A stretch of DNA of 64,000 bases. Source: Pseudomonas sp. AOB-7. GTDB lineage: Bacteria; Pseudomonadota; Gammaproteobacteria; Pseudomonadales; Pseudomonadaceae. Shown one piece after another: positions 23,430 through 32,627 of this stretch; position 1 is the stretch's first letter; every line of letters starts with the position of its first letter. The stretch covers positions 124,001-188,000 of the forward strand of contig NZ_RFFK01000004.1 in the NCBI RefSeq assembly GCF_003696305.1. Reading direction: 5' to 3'. Under the pieces are notes generated by a model. The model made no database searches, was not told the origin of the DNA, and was given only the letters and a program-made list of their open reading frames with translations. The translations under genes and the position numbers were made by a program.

Positions 23430-24763
23430 GCAGAAACGCCCCCCTGCCCGAGCGCGACGAAGCCGCTGTCGGCCGGCGGCTGGAAGTCCTGGTAGGCGGT
23501 GCGCGCCTCGCAAGGGTAGGCATCGCGCCCGGTCAGCTGGTTGAGCAGGCGCCCGTTGCGCCAGCAGGCCAGGCCGAGATCGGGGTTGGTCAGGCCATGG
23601 CTGTGCAAGCCGACGTTCTGCACGAAGATCTCGCGGTCCCGATGATCCACCGCCCAGTTCGGCGAGGGGGCGTAACGCCCCTGGGCATCCCAGCGAATCC
23701 GCTCGCGAATGCCTTCGATGAAGCTCGGCAGCTGGTAGCGATAGCCGGTGGCGAACACCAGCCCATCGGTCGCATGGCCATAACGCGCGCCCGTCTGAGC
23801 GTGCTGAAACTCCAGTTGCCACTGCCCGCTGGTAGCGTCTCGCCGACACTGCTGCAGCGCCAGGTTGGGCAGCAGCCGGACACCGGCAAGGCCCTGCTGC
23901 TGCCGCTCGTCCAAGGTCTGGTAGATGCGCTCGATCAGCGCTTGATTGATGCCGTTGTAGATACTGCGCTGGTCATTGAGTATCTGCTGCTTGACCCCGT
24001 CGCCAAGGCCGTAGAAGTAGCGACCGTAGTCCGGCGTGATCAACTCGAGGGTGAGCTTGGCGTTCTCCATCTGGAAGAAGCGCGGCGCACGGGTCACCCA
24101 GTTCAGCTGGTAGCCATGCCGCGGCGCCTGCTCCAGCAGGTCCTGAAAGACCTCGGCGCCACTCTGCCCGCTGCCGATCACGGTGATGCTGCGGCACCGC
24201 TGCAGCGCCTGCCTGCTCCCCAGGTAAGCCGAGGTATGCAGCGCCTGGCGGACGTCGCCCGGGCTGCAGCAGGCGGGAACGTGCGGCACACCGCCGATGC
24301 CGATCACCAGCTTGCGGCAGCTGTACTGAAAGCCTTCGCCGGTATCGCCACGCACCCCTGCCAGGACATAACCGGGCAGCGCGGCGTCGTACCAGATCTC
24401 CTGCACCTCATGCTGGAAACGCAGGTTGTCCAGCTGCGCCGCCGCCCACTTGCAATAGCGGTCGAACTCCTGGCGCGACAGGTACCAGTTCTCGCGGATG
24501 TAGTAGTTGTACAAGCGGCCCTGCTGCTTGCAGTAGTTGAGGTAGCTGAAACGGCTGGTGGGATCGGCCATCGAGACCAGATCGGCGAGGAAGGGATTCT
24601 GTAGCGTGGCGCCGCCCAGCAGCATGCCGGGGTGCCAGCTGAATTCGGCCTTTCGGTCGAGAAACAGGCTGCGGGTCCCCAGAGGCTCCGCCAGGCATGC
24701 CAGCCCGAGATTGAAAGGCCCCAGGCCTATGGCAATGAAGTCGTAGGGCAATTCCGTGGTCAT
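23426..24763 (-). CDS. Lysine/ornithine/diamine N-monooxygenase (AlcA/PubA-like)
   Basis: The 445-residue flavoprotein N-hydroxylates a primary amine with NADPH and O2, the first step to a hydroxamate. It has the FAD motif 'IGLGPFNLGLACLAEPL', the substrate-site segment 'FSWHPGMLLGGATLQNPFL', 'LVSMADPTSRFSYLNY', the NADPH motif 'ITVIGSGQSGAEVFQDLL' and the C-terminal 'LVFATGYRYQLP'. With the acyltransferase and NIS synthetase it fits a putrescine or cadaverine hydroxylase. ATG 24763 has GAGG 8 bases upstream; 40 upstream in-frame codons overlap the promoter and are rejected. It leads the biosynthetic operon and has a Fur box about 50-70 bases upstream. Confidence 0.92.
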   Translation of the reverse strand: MTTELPYDFIAIGLGPFNLGLACLAEPLGTRSLFLDRKAEFSWHPGMLLGGATLQNPFLADLVSMADPTSRFSYLNYCKQQGRLYNYYIRENWYLSRQEFDRYCKWAAAQLDNLRFQHEVQEIWYDAALPGYVLAGVRGDTGEGFQYSCRKLVIGIGGVPHVPACCSPGDVRQALHTSAYLGSRQALQRCRSITVIGSGQSGAEVFQDLLEQAPRHGYQLNWVTRAPRFFQMENAKLTLELITPDYGRYFYGLGDGVKQQILNDQRSIYNGINQALIERIYQTLDERQQQGLAGVRLLPNLALQQCRRDATSGQWQLEFQHAQTGARYGHATDGLVFATGYRYQLPSFIEGIRERIRWDAQGRYAPSPNWAVDHRDREIFVQNVGLHSHGLTNPDLGLACWRNGRLLNQLTGRDAYPCEARTAYQDFQPPADSGFVALGQGGVSA

Positions 24764-25072
24764 GTCGCGCCTCATCAGTCCGGATGAAAGTGGGCGGATA
24801 CTAGACCTTGATGATAATGATTTGCAACAGCGTATAAGAATAAATGCTGATATAGAGACGTGCGTCTTAGCACGGCCTTTCAAAGGCGAGTCGGGACGGA
24901 GACCAGGGGAACAGAAGCCGCGGTTTAGAGGTCCCGCGGGCTTTCAAAGGAGGTCAAGCGAGGCATTCACAAGCGCCATGTCAGGCACCTGAAACGCGTC
25001 CGATAGCGGAGGCCGGTCGTTTTGAATCAGAGGAAAGTGCGGAGAACCGCGGCGGATCGGAGAGGATGAAGG
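24764..25072. other. Intergenic region between the siderophore operon and tRNA-Arg
   Basis: This gap of about 310 bases contains the operon promoter region with its Fur box near 24813-24831 and an AT-rich stretch to about 24860. The rest is GC-rich with short palindromes such as GCCTTTCAAAGGC but no gene I can support. No duplicate of the tRNA 3' end was found in the window, so no attachment site can be named. Confidence 0.55.
24813..24831 (-). promoter_or_regulatory. Fur box of the siderophore biosynthesis operon
   Basis: On the minus strand 24831-24813 reads GCTGTTGCAAATCATTATC and matches the 19-base Fur consensus at 14 positions, including an intact AATCATTATC half. It lies 50-68 bases before the N-hydroxylase ATG, with AT-rich promoter-like sequence (TTATAC) just upstream. 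Iron repression is the expected outcome. Confidence 0.72.
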
Positions 25073-25147
25073 TGGCGTCCCCTGCTGGAATCGAACCAGC
25101 ATCTAGCCCTTAGGAGGGGCTTATTCTATCCGTTGAACTAAGGGGAC
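25073..25147 (-). tRNA. tRNA-Arg (anticodon CCT)
   Basis: On the minus strand the sequence folds as a tRNA. The acceptor 5' GTCCCC pairs with 3' GGGGAC; a D arm TTCAACGGA follows; the anticodon arm AGCCC-CTCCTAA-GGGCT has CCT in the loop; and the T arm GCTGG-TTCGATT-CCAGC is followed by GCCA, so CCA is encoded. It stands alone between the siderophore operon and a GNAT gene. tRNA-Arg genes are common integration sites. Confidence 0.95.
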
Positions 25148-25269
25148 AAGGCCGTGCGCAAGGGATCGCGAAGGCCGGGCGGCATCTTAGCGGCGTCGCA
25201 CGGATTTGTCATGCCACCGCCACGCACAGCGCGCCATACTCCTTCGATCCACCGCCCGGGAGCCACGCC

Positions 25270-25746
25270 ATGCCGAGCCTCACCGATACCCTGCCCGACT
25301 CGCCCTTCGCCGCTTACGTCATCCGCGCCGCCTGCAGCGCCGACGCCAAGCCGCTGGCCGCCCTGCTGCAGCAACTGGGCGAAGACGAACCGCCGCCCGA
25401 CGCCGCCCTGCTCGCCCTGCGCCTCGCCGAGCCGGCGAAGGATCGCCTGGTGCTGGTGGCCGAACGCGGCGGCAAACTGCTCGGCACCTGCACCCTGATC
25501 CTGATCGAACACCTGGCGCACAACTTCGCCCGCTCGGCGATCCTCGAAGACGTGGTGGTCGACGGCGAGGCGCGCGGCCTGGGTATCGGCCAGGCGCTGA
25601 TGCAGCGCGCAGCGGAGCACGCCCGCGCCTGGGGCTGCTACAAGCTGGCGCTGTCGAGCAGCCAGAGCCGCGAGGCCGCGCACCGTTTCTATGAGGGCTT
25701 GGGCTTCCGGCCCCATGGCGTCAGCTTGGCATTGGCGCTGGATTGA
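25270..25746 (+). CDS. GNAT family N-acetyltransferase
   Basis: A 158-residue single-domain GNAT acetyltransferase. The acetyl-CoA binding motif A is 'LEDVVVDGEARGLGIGQALM' (RGLGIG is the Q/R-x-x-G-x-G loop), followed by 'CYKLALSSSQSREAAHRFYE' and the terminal 'GLGFRPHGVSLAL'. A GGGAG lies 8 bases before the ATG. It is monocistronic and followed by an inverted-repeat element. The substrate cannot be told; a free amino acid or small amine is as likely as a protein. Confidence 0.85.
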   Translation: MPSLTDTLPDSPFAAYVIRAACSADAKPLAALLQQLGEDEPPPDAALLALRLAEPAKDRLVLVAERGGKLLGTCTLILIEHLAHNFARSAILEDVVVDGEARGLGIGQALMQRAAEHARAWGCYKLALSSSQSREAAHRFYEGLGFRPHGVSLALALD

Positions 25747-25754
25747 GGCCTTTG

Positions 25755-25812
25755 GTGGATAAGCTGCGCGTTATCCACCCTACCCGACCTAGGGTGGATG
25801 ACGCCTTATCCA
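25755..25812. repeat. GTGGAT-type inverted-repeat element, copy 1
   Basis: GTGGATAA (25755-25762) pairs with TTATCCAC (25771-25778), and CCACCCTA (25775-25782) pairs with TAGGGTGG (25790-25797); a further GGATGACGCCTTATCC follows. The element shares its AGGGTGGATGRCGC core with the one at 37092-37165. It lies between convergent genes here and may also act as a terminator. Confidence 0.7.
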
Positions 25813-25830
25813 TCTGCCATCCAGCGGTTG

Positions 25831-27225
25831 TCAGAACAACCCGAGGCTATGCAGGAACACCACCAGGATGCCCAGTGGGGTGACCACCCGCAGCACCTGC
25901 CACCACAGCGCGAACAGCCCGGGCTGCTCGATGCCGATGGCCTCCTGCACGGTCTTGCGGCTCAGCGCCCAGCCGGCGAACAGCACGGTGGCCAGGCCGC
26001 CCAGCGGCATCAGCAGGTTGGTGGTCAGGTAATCCAGGCTGTCGAAGAAGGTCTTGCCCAGCAGGGTCACCTCGCTCCAGGCATTGAACGACAGCACCGT
26101 GCCCAGGCTCAGCAGCCACAGGGCGATGCCGCTGAGCGCTACCGCCCTGAAACGGCTGATGCCGAACTTCTCGGTCAGCCAGGCGATGGTCGGCTCGCTC
26201 AGGGAGATTGCCGAGGTCAGCGCGGCGATCGCCAGCATGATGAAGAACAGCCCGCCGACCAGCTGGCCCAGGGGCATCTGGCCGAAGGCGATCGGCAGGG
26301 TGACGAAGATCAGCCCCGGCCCCGCGCCCGGCTCCAGGCCGTTGGCGAACACCAGCGGGAAGATCGCCAGGCCGGCCAGCAGCGCCACCCCGGTATCGGC
26401 CAGGGCCACCATCAGCGCGGTCTTGGCGATCGAGGTGCCGGCCGGCAGGTAGGAGCCGTAGGCCATCATCGCGCCGCTGGCCAGGCTCAGGGTGAAGAAG
26501 GCATGCCCCAGCGCCACCAGCACGCCCTGGGCGCTGAGCTTGCTGAAGTCGGCGTCGAAGAGAAAATGCACCGCCTGCATGAAATGCCCGGTGGTGGCGG
26601 CATAGCCCACCAGCACCAGCAGCAGGATGAACAGCCCCGGCATGAGGAAACGCAGCGAGCGCTCCAGGCCGCCGCGCACACCGAAGGCGACGATGCCGAG
26701 GGTCAGCGCCAGCACCAGGGTGCCATAGCCGGCCAGCTGCCAGGGGTCGGCCAGCATGGCGCCGAACAGCGCGCCGCTGCTCTCGCCGTTCAACCCGGCG
26801 AAGCTGCCGCTCATGGCCGCCGGGGTGTAGGCCACGGCCCAGCCGGCGATCACCGTGTAGAAGCTGAGAATGAGAAAGCCGGTCAGCACCGCCAGGGTAC
26901 CCAGCCAGCGCCAGTGCCGGCTGGCCCGCGCCTCCTTGGCCAGGGCGGCGAAGGCGCCTTCGGGGTTGGCGCGGCCGCGGCGGCCGATCATCACCTCGGC
27001 CATCAGCAGCGGGATGCCGATGGCCAGGATGCACGCCAGGTAGACCAGGACGAAGGCGCCGCCGCCGTTCTGCCCGGTGATATAGGGGAACTTCCAGATA
27101 TTGCCCAGGCCCACGGCCGAGCCGGTGGCGGCAAGGAAGAACACCCAGCGCGACGACCACAGGCCTCGGCCGGCGCTGCTGGAGGCACCGGCGAAGGCGC
27201 CGGCGGCGATGCTGTCTTGACTCAT
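25831..27225 (-). CDS. Sodium-dependent transporter (NSS/SNF family)
   Basis: A 464-residue member of the neurotransmitter:sodium symporter family, which in bacteria imports amino acids (LeuT, TnaT). The signature 'LAATGSAVGLGNIWKFPYI' spans TM1, with the unwound sodium/substrate site, and is followed by 'NGGGAFVLVYLACILAIGIP'. TM6 includes 'HAFFTLSLASGAMMAYGSYL' and TM8 'ALTSAISLSEPTIAWL'. The ATG has GAGGGCAAG 8-12 bases upstream. It lies downstream of leucine dehydrogenase in the same direction, which suggests branched-chain or aromatic amino acid uptake. The substrate is inferred. Confidence 0.9.
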   Translation of the reverse strand: MSQDSIAAGAFAGASSSAGRGLWSSRWVFFLAATGSAVGLGNIWKFPYITGQNGGGAFVLVYLACILAIGIPLLMAEVMIGRRGRANPEGAFAALAKEARASRHWRWLGTLAVLTGFLILSFYTVIAGWAVAYTPAAMSGSFAGLNGESSGALFGAMLADPWQLAGYGTLVLALTLGIVAFGVRGGLERSLRFLMPGLFILLLVLVGYAATTGHFMQAVHFLFDADFSKLSAQGVLVALGHAFFTLSLASGAMMAYGSYLPAGTSIAKTALMVALADTGVALLAGLAIFPLVFANGLEPGAGPGLIFVTLPIAFGQMPLGQLVGGLFFIMLAIAALTSAISLSEPTIAWLTEKFGISRFRAVALSGIALWLLSLGTVLSFNAWSEVTLLGKTFFDSLDYLTTNLLMPLGGLATVLFAGWALSRKTVQEAIGIEQPGLFALWWQVLRVVTPLGILVVFLHSLGLF

Positions 27226-27301
27226 TGGGACTTGCCCTCTTGTTGTTGTGAAAGTCAGGAGGCTGGGGTGGTCGAGCCACCCCGGGTTCGGTGCGCGCGG
27301 C

Positions 27302-28360
27302 TCAGAGGCCGCCCTGCAGGCGCTCGCGGGCCATGCGGTCGGCGATCGCGGTGGTGGTGGCGCCCTCGCGCTCGGCGCGCTGGAAGATCTCCGTCAGGGT
27401 CGGGCCGATGCCTTCGATATGCGCCCTGAGCTGAGCGGCGCTGCCGCCGGTGCGCTCGTAGCAGACGTCGATGATGCCGCCGGCGTTGATCGCGTAATCC
27501 GGCGCGTACAGGCATTCGCGGCGACGCAGGGTCTCGGCCAGGCTGGCGTCGGCCAGCTGGTTGTTGGCGGCGCCGGCGATGATCGGCGCGCGCAGCGCCT
27601 CCAGGGTCTGCGGGTTGACGATGGCGCCCAGGGCGCAGGGGGCGAAGACATCGACGTCGAGGCCGTAGATATCGTGCTGGCCGACCGCGGTGGCGCCGAG
27701 CTGGGCGACCGCGCGCTGCACGTTGGCGGCCTGGATATCGGTCACCCACAGCTGGGCGCCGGCGTCCTTGAGCAGCTTGGCCAGGCCGAAGCCGACCTGG
27801 CCGACGCCCTGGATGGCCACGCGGATGCCGGAAAGGTCCTGACGGCCGAGGCGATGGGCCACCGCCGTCTGGATGCCGACGAACACGCCGTAGGCGGTGG
27901 ACGGCGACGGATCGCCATCGCGGCTGCCGCCGTCGAAGGCTTCGCGCTGGCCGGCGCCGGCCACGTGGCGGGTGCGTTCGGCCATGATCTGCATCTCGGC
28001 CACGCCGGTGCCGGAGTCCGCCGCAGTGATGTAGCGCCCGCCGAGGCTGTCGACGAAATCGCCCATGGCCTGGAACAGCGCCGCGCTCTTGCCGCTGTGC
28101 GGATCGCCGATGATCACCGCCTTGCCGCCACCCAGCGGCAGGCGCGCCAGGGCCGACTTGTAGGTCATGCCGCGCGACAGGCGCAGCACGTCGCGCAGCG
28201 CCTCCTCGTCCGAGGCGTAGTTCCACATGCGGCAGCCGCCCAGGGCCGGGCCGAGGGTGCTGTCGTGGATGGCGATGATGGCTTTCAGGCCGCTGGCCTT
28301 GTCGTGGCCGTAGACCACCTGTTCGTGCTGATCGAAGTCGACGTGGGTGAAGACGGACAT
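27302..28360 (-). CDS. ldh: Leucine dehydrogenase (Glu/Leu/Phe/Val dehydrogenase)
   Basis: This enzyme deaminates leucine and other branched-chain amino acids to 2-oxo acids with NAD. The 352-residue protein has '[18 protein letters not shown]', the catalytic Lys loop '[17 protein letters not shown]', '[16 protein letters not shown]' and the Rossmann motif '[18 protein letters not shown]'. The ATG at 28360 has GAGG 7-8 bases upstream; a longer frame to 28423 runs into the intergenic hairpin. It follows the indolepyruvate oxidoreductase gene by about 80 bases and precedes the NSS transporter. Together they suggest amino acid catabolism controlled by the divergent Lrp-type regulator. Confidence 0.93.
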   Translation of the reverse strand: MSVFTHVDFDQHEQVVYGHDKASGLKAIIAIHDSTLGPALGGCRMWNYASDEEALRDVLRLSRGMTYKSALARLPLGGGKAVIIGDPHSGKSAALFQAMGDFVDSLGGRYITAADSGTGVAEMQIMAERTRHVAGAGQREAFDGGSRDGDPSPSTAYGVFVGIQTAVAHRLGRQDLSGIRVAIQGVGQVGFGLAKLLKDAGAQLWVTDIQAANVQRAVAQLGATAVGQHDIYGLDVDVFAPCALGAIVNPQTLEALRAPIIAGAANNQLADASLAETLRRRECLYAPDYAINAGGIIDVCYERTGGSAAQLRAHIEGIGPTLTEIFQRAEREGATTTAIADRMARERLQGGL

Positions 28361-28440
28361 CGGGTTACCTCGGGTATCGGATTGTAAAAGGCCGCCCCGC
28401 TCCCAGGCGGGAGGGGGTGGCAAGGGGTGACGGGGGAATA

Positions 28441-31400
28441 TCAGGCGGCCGGCTCGAACAGCTGCACCGCGGCGATTTCGCTGACGGCCATGCGCGCCTT
28501 GAGCTGCACGGCCTGCTCGCGCGCCTTGGCCAGCGCCGCTTCCTTGACGTGGCCGTAGCCGCGGATCTGCTCGGGAATCTCGGCCAGCGCCACCGCCGTG
28601 CGGTAGTTGCCGGCATCGAGCTCGGCGAGCAGATAGGCGACGGTCGCCTCGTAGTCCTCGATCAGCTCGCGTTCGAGTTTGCGCTCGGCACTGTGGCCAA
28701 ACGGATCGAGCAGCGTGCCGCGCAGGAACTTGAAGCGCGCCAGCACGGCGAAGGCCTTGAGCATCCAGGGGCCGAAGGCGCGCTTGCGCGGCTGACCGGT
28801 GACCGGATCGGGCTTGCTCAGCCAGCTCGGCGCCAGGTGGAACTGCAGCTGGTAGTCGCCCTCGAACTGGGCCTCGAGCTGCTTGCGGAAGGCGGCGTCG
28901 CTGTACAGGCGCGCCACCTCGTACTCGTCCTTGTAGGCCAAAAGCTTGAAGTAGTAGCGCGCCACCGCCTTGCTCAGGCGCTGCTCGGCGTCAGTGTCGG
29001 CCTGGCGCACGCGCTCGACCAGCTCGCGGTAGCGCGCGGCGTAGGCGGCATTCTGATAAGCGCTCAGACGCTGCGCACGATCCTCGACGATCTCCTCCAG
29101 GCTCTGGCAACGCGGCGCCTCGACCACCTTGGGCGCGGCCAGCTTCTCCACCGCGGCCAGGTCGTGGGCGGCGCGACGGCCCCAGAGGAAGGCCTGCTGA
29201 TTGAGCTGCACCGCCACGCCATTGAGTTCGATGGCCTTGTTGATGGCTTCGGCCGATACCGGCACCAGACCCTTCTGATAGGCGTAGCCGAGCATAAACA
29301 GGTTGGTGGCGATGCTGTCGCCGAGCAGGCGGGTAGCCAGGCGGGTGGCGTCGACGAACTGGGTCTTGGCCGCGCCGACCGCCTCGACGATGGCCTCGCG
29401 CATGGCGGCGCCGGGCACCTGGGCATCGGGGTTGCGGGTGAACTCGGCGGTGGCCGCCTCGTGGCTGTTGACCAGCGCATGGGCGATCTTGTCGTTGAGC
29501 TTGGCCAGGGCTTCCTCGCTGGCCGCCACCACCAGGTCGCAACCGAGCAGCAGATCGGTCTCGCCGGCGGCGATGCGCACCGCGTAGATATCGTCCTGCT
29601 TGGCGGCGATGCGGATATGGGTGACCACCGGGCCGAACTTCTGCGCCAGGCCGGCCTGATCCAGCACCGTGCAGCCCTTGCCTTCGAGATGCGCGGCCAT
29701 GCCCAGCAGCGCACCGACCGTGGTCACGCCGCTGCCGCCGACGCCGGGCAGGAGGATGTTCCATGGCCGCTCCAGCGCAGGCTGGCGCGGCTCCGGCAGG
29801 GCGATGAAGAGCGCGCCCAGGCCGACGGCCTCGGGCTTGCGCAGGCTACCGCCATGCACGGTGACGAAGCTCGGGCAGAAGCCTTCCAGGCAGCTGAAGT
29901 CCTTGTTGCAGGCGTTCTGGTCGATCTCGCGCTTGCGCCCCAGCTCGGTCTCCAGCGGCAGCACCGACAGGCAGTTGGACTTGACGCTGCAGTCGCCGCA
30001 GCCCTCGCACACCGCCGGGTTGATAAAGGCGCGTTTCTGCGGATCCACCAGCTTGCCGCGCTTGCGCCGGCGGCGCTTCTCGGTGGCGCAGGTCTGATCG
30101 TAAAGGATCACCGACACGCCCTTGAACTCGCGCAGCTCGCGCTGCACGGCGTCCAGCTCGCGGCGATGGTGGAAGGTGACGATGGGCGCGAAGGTAGCGC
30201 GGGTCGGGTACTTGTCCGGCTCGTCGCTGACCAGGGCGATGCGCTTGACCCCCTCGGCATAGACCTGCTGGCTGAGCTGGTCGATGCGCAGCTCGCCGTC
30301 GATGGGCTGGCCGCCGGTCATGGCCACCGCATCGTTGTAGAGAATCTTGTAGGTGATATTGACCCCGGCGGCGACCGAAGCGCGCAGCGCCAGCTGGCCG
30401 GAATGGAAGTAGGTGCCATCGCCGAGGTTCTGGAACACGTGCGGGGTGTCGGTGAACGGCGCCTGGCCGATCCAGGTAGCGCCCTCGCCGCCCATCTGGG
30501 TGAAGGTGTCGGTGTTGCGGTCCATCCACTGGGTCATGTAGTGGCAGCCGATGCCGCCCAGGGCGCGGCTGCCCTCCGGCAGCTTGGTCGAGCTGTTGTG
30601 CGGGCAGCCGGAGCAGAAATGCGGGGTGCGCGCGGTGTGGTGCTTGGGCGCGGCCAGCGCCGCCTCCTTGGCGGCGAGGAAGGCCAGACGCTCCTCGATC
30701 ACCGGGCTGGAATAGATCGGCGCCAGGCGCCGGGCTATCACCCGGGCGATCATCGCCGGGGTCAGCTCGGAGAGGTTCGGCAGCAGAGAATTGCCGTCCT
30801 CGTCGAACTCGCCGACCACCCGCGGGCGCTTGCCCACCGGCCAGTTGTAGAGCTGGCCGGTCAGCTGGTCTTCGATGATGCTGCGCTTTTCCTCCACCAC
30901 CAGGATCTCGTCCAGGCCCTCGGCGAACTCGTGCACCGACACCGGCTCCAGCGGCCAGCTCATGCCGACCTTGAGCACGCGCAGGCCGACCTGGGCGCAG
31001 AGCGCCTCGTCCAGGCCGAGGTCGTTGAGCGCCTGACGTACATCCAGGTAGGACTTGCCGGTGGTGATGATGCCCAGACGCGGGTTGGGCGAATCCAGCT
31101 TGATCTGGTTGAGGTTGTTGGCCAGGGCGAAGGCGCGCGCGGCGTAGATCTTGTAGGTGTTGAGGCGCTTTTCCTGGACCAGGGGCGGGTCCGGCCAGCG
31201 GATATGCACGCCGTCTTCCGGCAGCTTGAAGTCGGTGGGAGTCTTCACCTCGACCCGCAGCGGATCGACTTCCACCACGGCCGAGGAATCGACGTTCTCG
31301 GCGATGGTTTTCAGCGCCACCCAGCAGCCGCTGTAGCGCGACAGTTCCCAGCCGATGATGCCGTAGTCGAGGATTTCCTGGACGTTGGCCGGATTCAGCA

Positions 31401-31908
31401 CCGGAATCGAAGCGGCGATAAAGGCGTGCTCGCTCTGGTGGGCGATGCTCGAGGACTTGCAGCCATGGTCGTCGCCGGCCAGCAGCAGCACGCCGCCATG
31501 GGGCGATACGCCCGCCGAGTTGCCGTGCTTGAACACGTCGCCGCAGCGATCCACACCCGGGCCCTTGCCGTACCACATGGCGAACACGCCGTCGTAGCGC
31601 GCGCCGGGGAACAGGCTGGTCTGCTGGCTGCCCCAGCAGGCGGTAGCGGCCAACTCTTCGTTGACCCCGGGCTGGAAGTGGATGTGGTTGTCCTTGAGGT
31701 ACTGCTTGGCGTCCCACAGGCTCTTGTCCAGGTTGCCCAGCGGCGAGCCGCGGTAACCGGAAATGAAGCAGGCGGTGTTCAGACCATGGGCGGCGTCACG
31801 CTGCTTCTGCAGCATGGGCAGGCGGGTCAGCGCCTGGGTGCCGGTCAGGTAGAGGTGACCGGTGGCGAGACGGTACTTGTCATCCAGGCGGATCTCGGCC
31901 AGTGACAT
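28441..31908 (-). CDS. Indolepyruvate ferredoxin oxidoreductase (fused alpha/beta subunits)
   Basis: This 1155-residue enzyme oxidatively decarboxylates aryl-pyruvates from aromatic amino acids, or branched 2-oxo acids, to acyl-CoA using thiamine diphosphate and iron-sulfur clusters. The N-terminal part has '[15 protein letters not shown]'. The central TPP domain has '[17 protein letters not shown]' and '[16 protein letters not shown]'. A Cys-rich cluster motif follows, '[16 protein letters not shown]', and the C-terminal gamma-type domain starts '[18 protein letters not shown]'. ATG 31908 has AAAGGAG 7 bases upstream. It is divergent from an Lrp/AsnC regulator and is followed by leucine dehydrogenase. 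Family assignment is strong; the preferred substrate is inferred. Confidence 0.92.
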   Translation of the reverse strand: MSLAEIRLDDKYRLATGHLYLTGTQALTRLPMLQKQRDAAHGLNTACFISGYRGSPLGNLDKSLWDAKQYLKDNHIHFQPGVNEELAATACWGSQQTSLFPGARYDGVFAMWYGKGPGVDRCGDVFKHGNSAGVSPHGGVLLLAGDDHGCKSSSIAHQSEHAFIAASIPVLNPANVQEILDYGIIGWELSRYSGCWVALKTIAENVDSSAVVEVDPLRVEVKTPTDFKLPEDGVHIRWPDPPLVQEKRLNTYKIYAARAFALANNLNQIKLDSPNPRLGIITTGKSYLDVRQALNDLGLDEALCAQVGLRVLKVGMSWPLEPVSVHEFAEGLDEILVVEEKRSIIEDQLTGQLYNWPVGKRPRVVGEFDEDGNSLLPNLSELTPAMIARVIARRLAPIYSSPVIEERLAFLAAKEAALAAPKHHTARTPHFCSGCPHNSSTKLPEGSRALGGIGCHYMTQWMDRNTDTFTQMGGEGATWIGQAPFTDTPHVFQNLGDGTYFHSGQLALRASVAAGVNITYKILYNDAVAMTGGQPIDGELRIDQLSQQVYAEGVKRIALVSDEPDKYPTRATFAPIVTFHHRRELDAVQRELREFKGVSVILYDQTCATEKRRRRKRGKLVDPQKRAFINPAVCEGCGDCSVKSNCLSVLPLETELGRKREIDQNACNKDFSCLEGFCPSFVTVHGGSLRKPEAVGLGALFIALPEPRQPALERPWNILLPGVGGSGVTTVGALLGMAAHLEGKGCTVLDQAGLAQKFGPVVTHIRIAAKQDDIYAVRIAAGETDLLLGCDLVVAASEEALAKLNDKIAHALVNSHEAATAEFTRNPDAQVPGAAMREAIVEAVGAAKTQFVDATRLATRLLGDSIATNLFMLGYAYQKGLVPVSAEAINKAIELNGVAVQLNQQAFLWGRRAAHDLAAVEKLAAPKVVEAPRCQSLEEIVEDRAQRLSAYQNAAYAARYRELVERVRQADTDAEQRLSKAVARYYFKLLAYKDEYEVARLYSDAAFRKQLEAQFEGDYQLQFHLAPSWLSKPDPVTGQPRKRAFGPWMLKAFAVLARFKFLRGTLLDPFGHSAERKLERELIEDYEATVAYLLAELDAGNYRTAVALAEIPEQIRGYGHVKEAALAKAREQAVQLKARMAVSEIAAVQLFEPAA

Positions 31909-32105
31909 GGGCGCTCCTTTTATTCTTATGGCGACCTTGGATGGCAACGGTGGGTGCCACCCTGTTCTGCCCCGCCAGGATCGCTGTACGGGACGACTGG
32001 CAAAGATCATGACCGAGGAGTTCCGCTTTTTTCTTTCTATTTGCGGGCCGAATTGCCGATACTGCGCATGATCCTTCCAACAATCACAAGAAATTGGAAA
32101 CAGTC

Positions 32106-32573
32106 ATGCAGGACAAGCTGAGCCCCATCGACCGCAAGATTCTCCGCCTGCTGCAGCACGACGCCGACCTGTCCGCCGCCGAGGTGGCGGAGAAGGTCGA
32201 GCTGTCGCAGTCGCCCTGCTGGCGGCGCATCCACCGCATGCAGGAGGAAGGCCTGATCGAACGTAAGGTCGCCCTGCTCAACCCCAAGCAGCTGGGCCTG
32301 GGCATGACGGTGTTCGTCGACATCAAGCTGTCGGCCCACGGCCGCGGCAATCTGGAGGAGTTCGAGCAGGCGGTGGTGGGCTACCCGCAGGTGCTGGAGT
32401 GCTACACCATGGCCGGCGGCTCGGACTACCTGCTCAAGGTGGTGGCCCGCGACATCGCCGACTACGAACGCTTTCTGCGCGACCACCTGCTGCAGCGCCC
32501 GCACGTGCAGGAGGCGCACTCGCATATCGCCATGAGCGAGGTCAAGCGCACCACCGAGCTGCCGCTGGATTAG
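32106..32573 (+). CDS. Lrp/AsnC family transcriptional regulator
   Basis: A 155-residue feast/famine regulator. An N-terminal winged HTH ('LSPIDRKILRLLQHDADLS' ... 'QSPCWRRIHRMQEEGLIERK') is followed by the RAM ligand/oligomerisation domain with 'VLECYTMAGGSDYLLKVVA' and 'HSHIAMSEVKRTTELPL'. The ATG at 32106 has GGAAA about 8 bases upstream; a TTG four codons earlier is less likely. It is divergent from the indolepyruvate oxidoreductase gene across about 200 bases and probably controls that gene and ldh in response to amino acids. Confidence 0.92.
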   Translation: MQDKLSPIDRKILRLLQHDADLSAAEVAEKVELSQSPCWRRIHRMQEEGLIERKVALLNPKQLGLGMTVFVDIKLSAHGRGNLEEFEQAVVGYPQVLECYTMAGGSDYLLKVVARDIADYERFLRDHLLQRPHVQEAHSHIAMSEVKRTTELPLD

Positions 32574-32627
32574 GGCCGCCGCCGGCCGTGCGCACCCTGT
32601 ATCAGTCCGGCGAGCGCAAGCCGAGGC

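Noticed and set aside
25798..27429. A 543-codon plus-strand frame rich in Gln, Gly and His.
   Set aside because: It is the shadow of the NSS transporter gene, with no recognisable motif and no ribosome site.
28417..31905. A 1162-codon open frame on the plus strand opposite the indolepyruvate oxidoreductase gene.
   Set aside because: Its product is a Gly/Ala/His/Arg/Leu-rich translation with no domain, and the minus-strand gene explains the GC-driven absence of stops.
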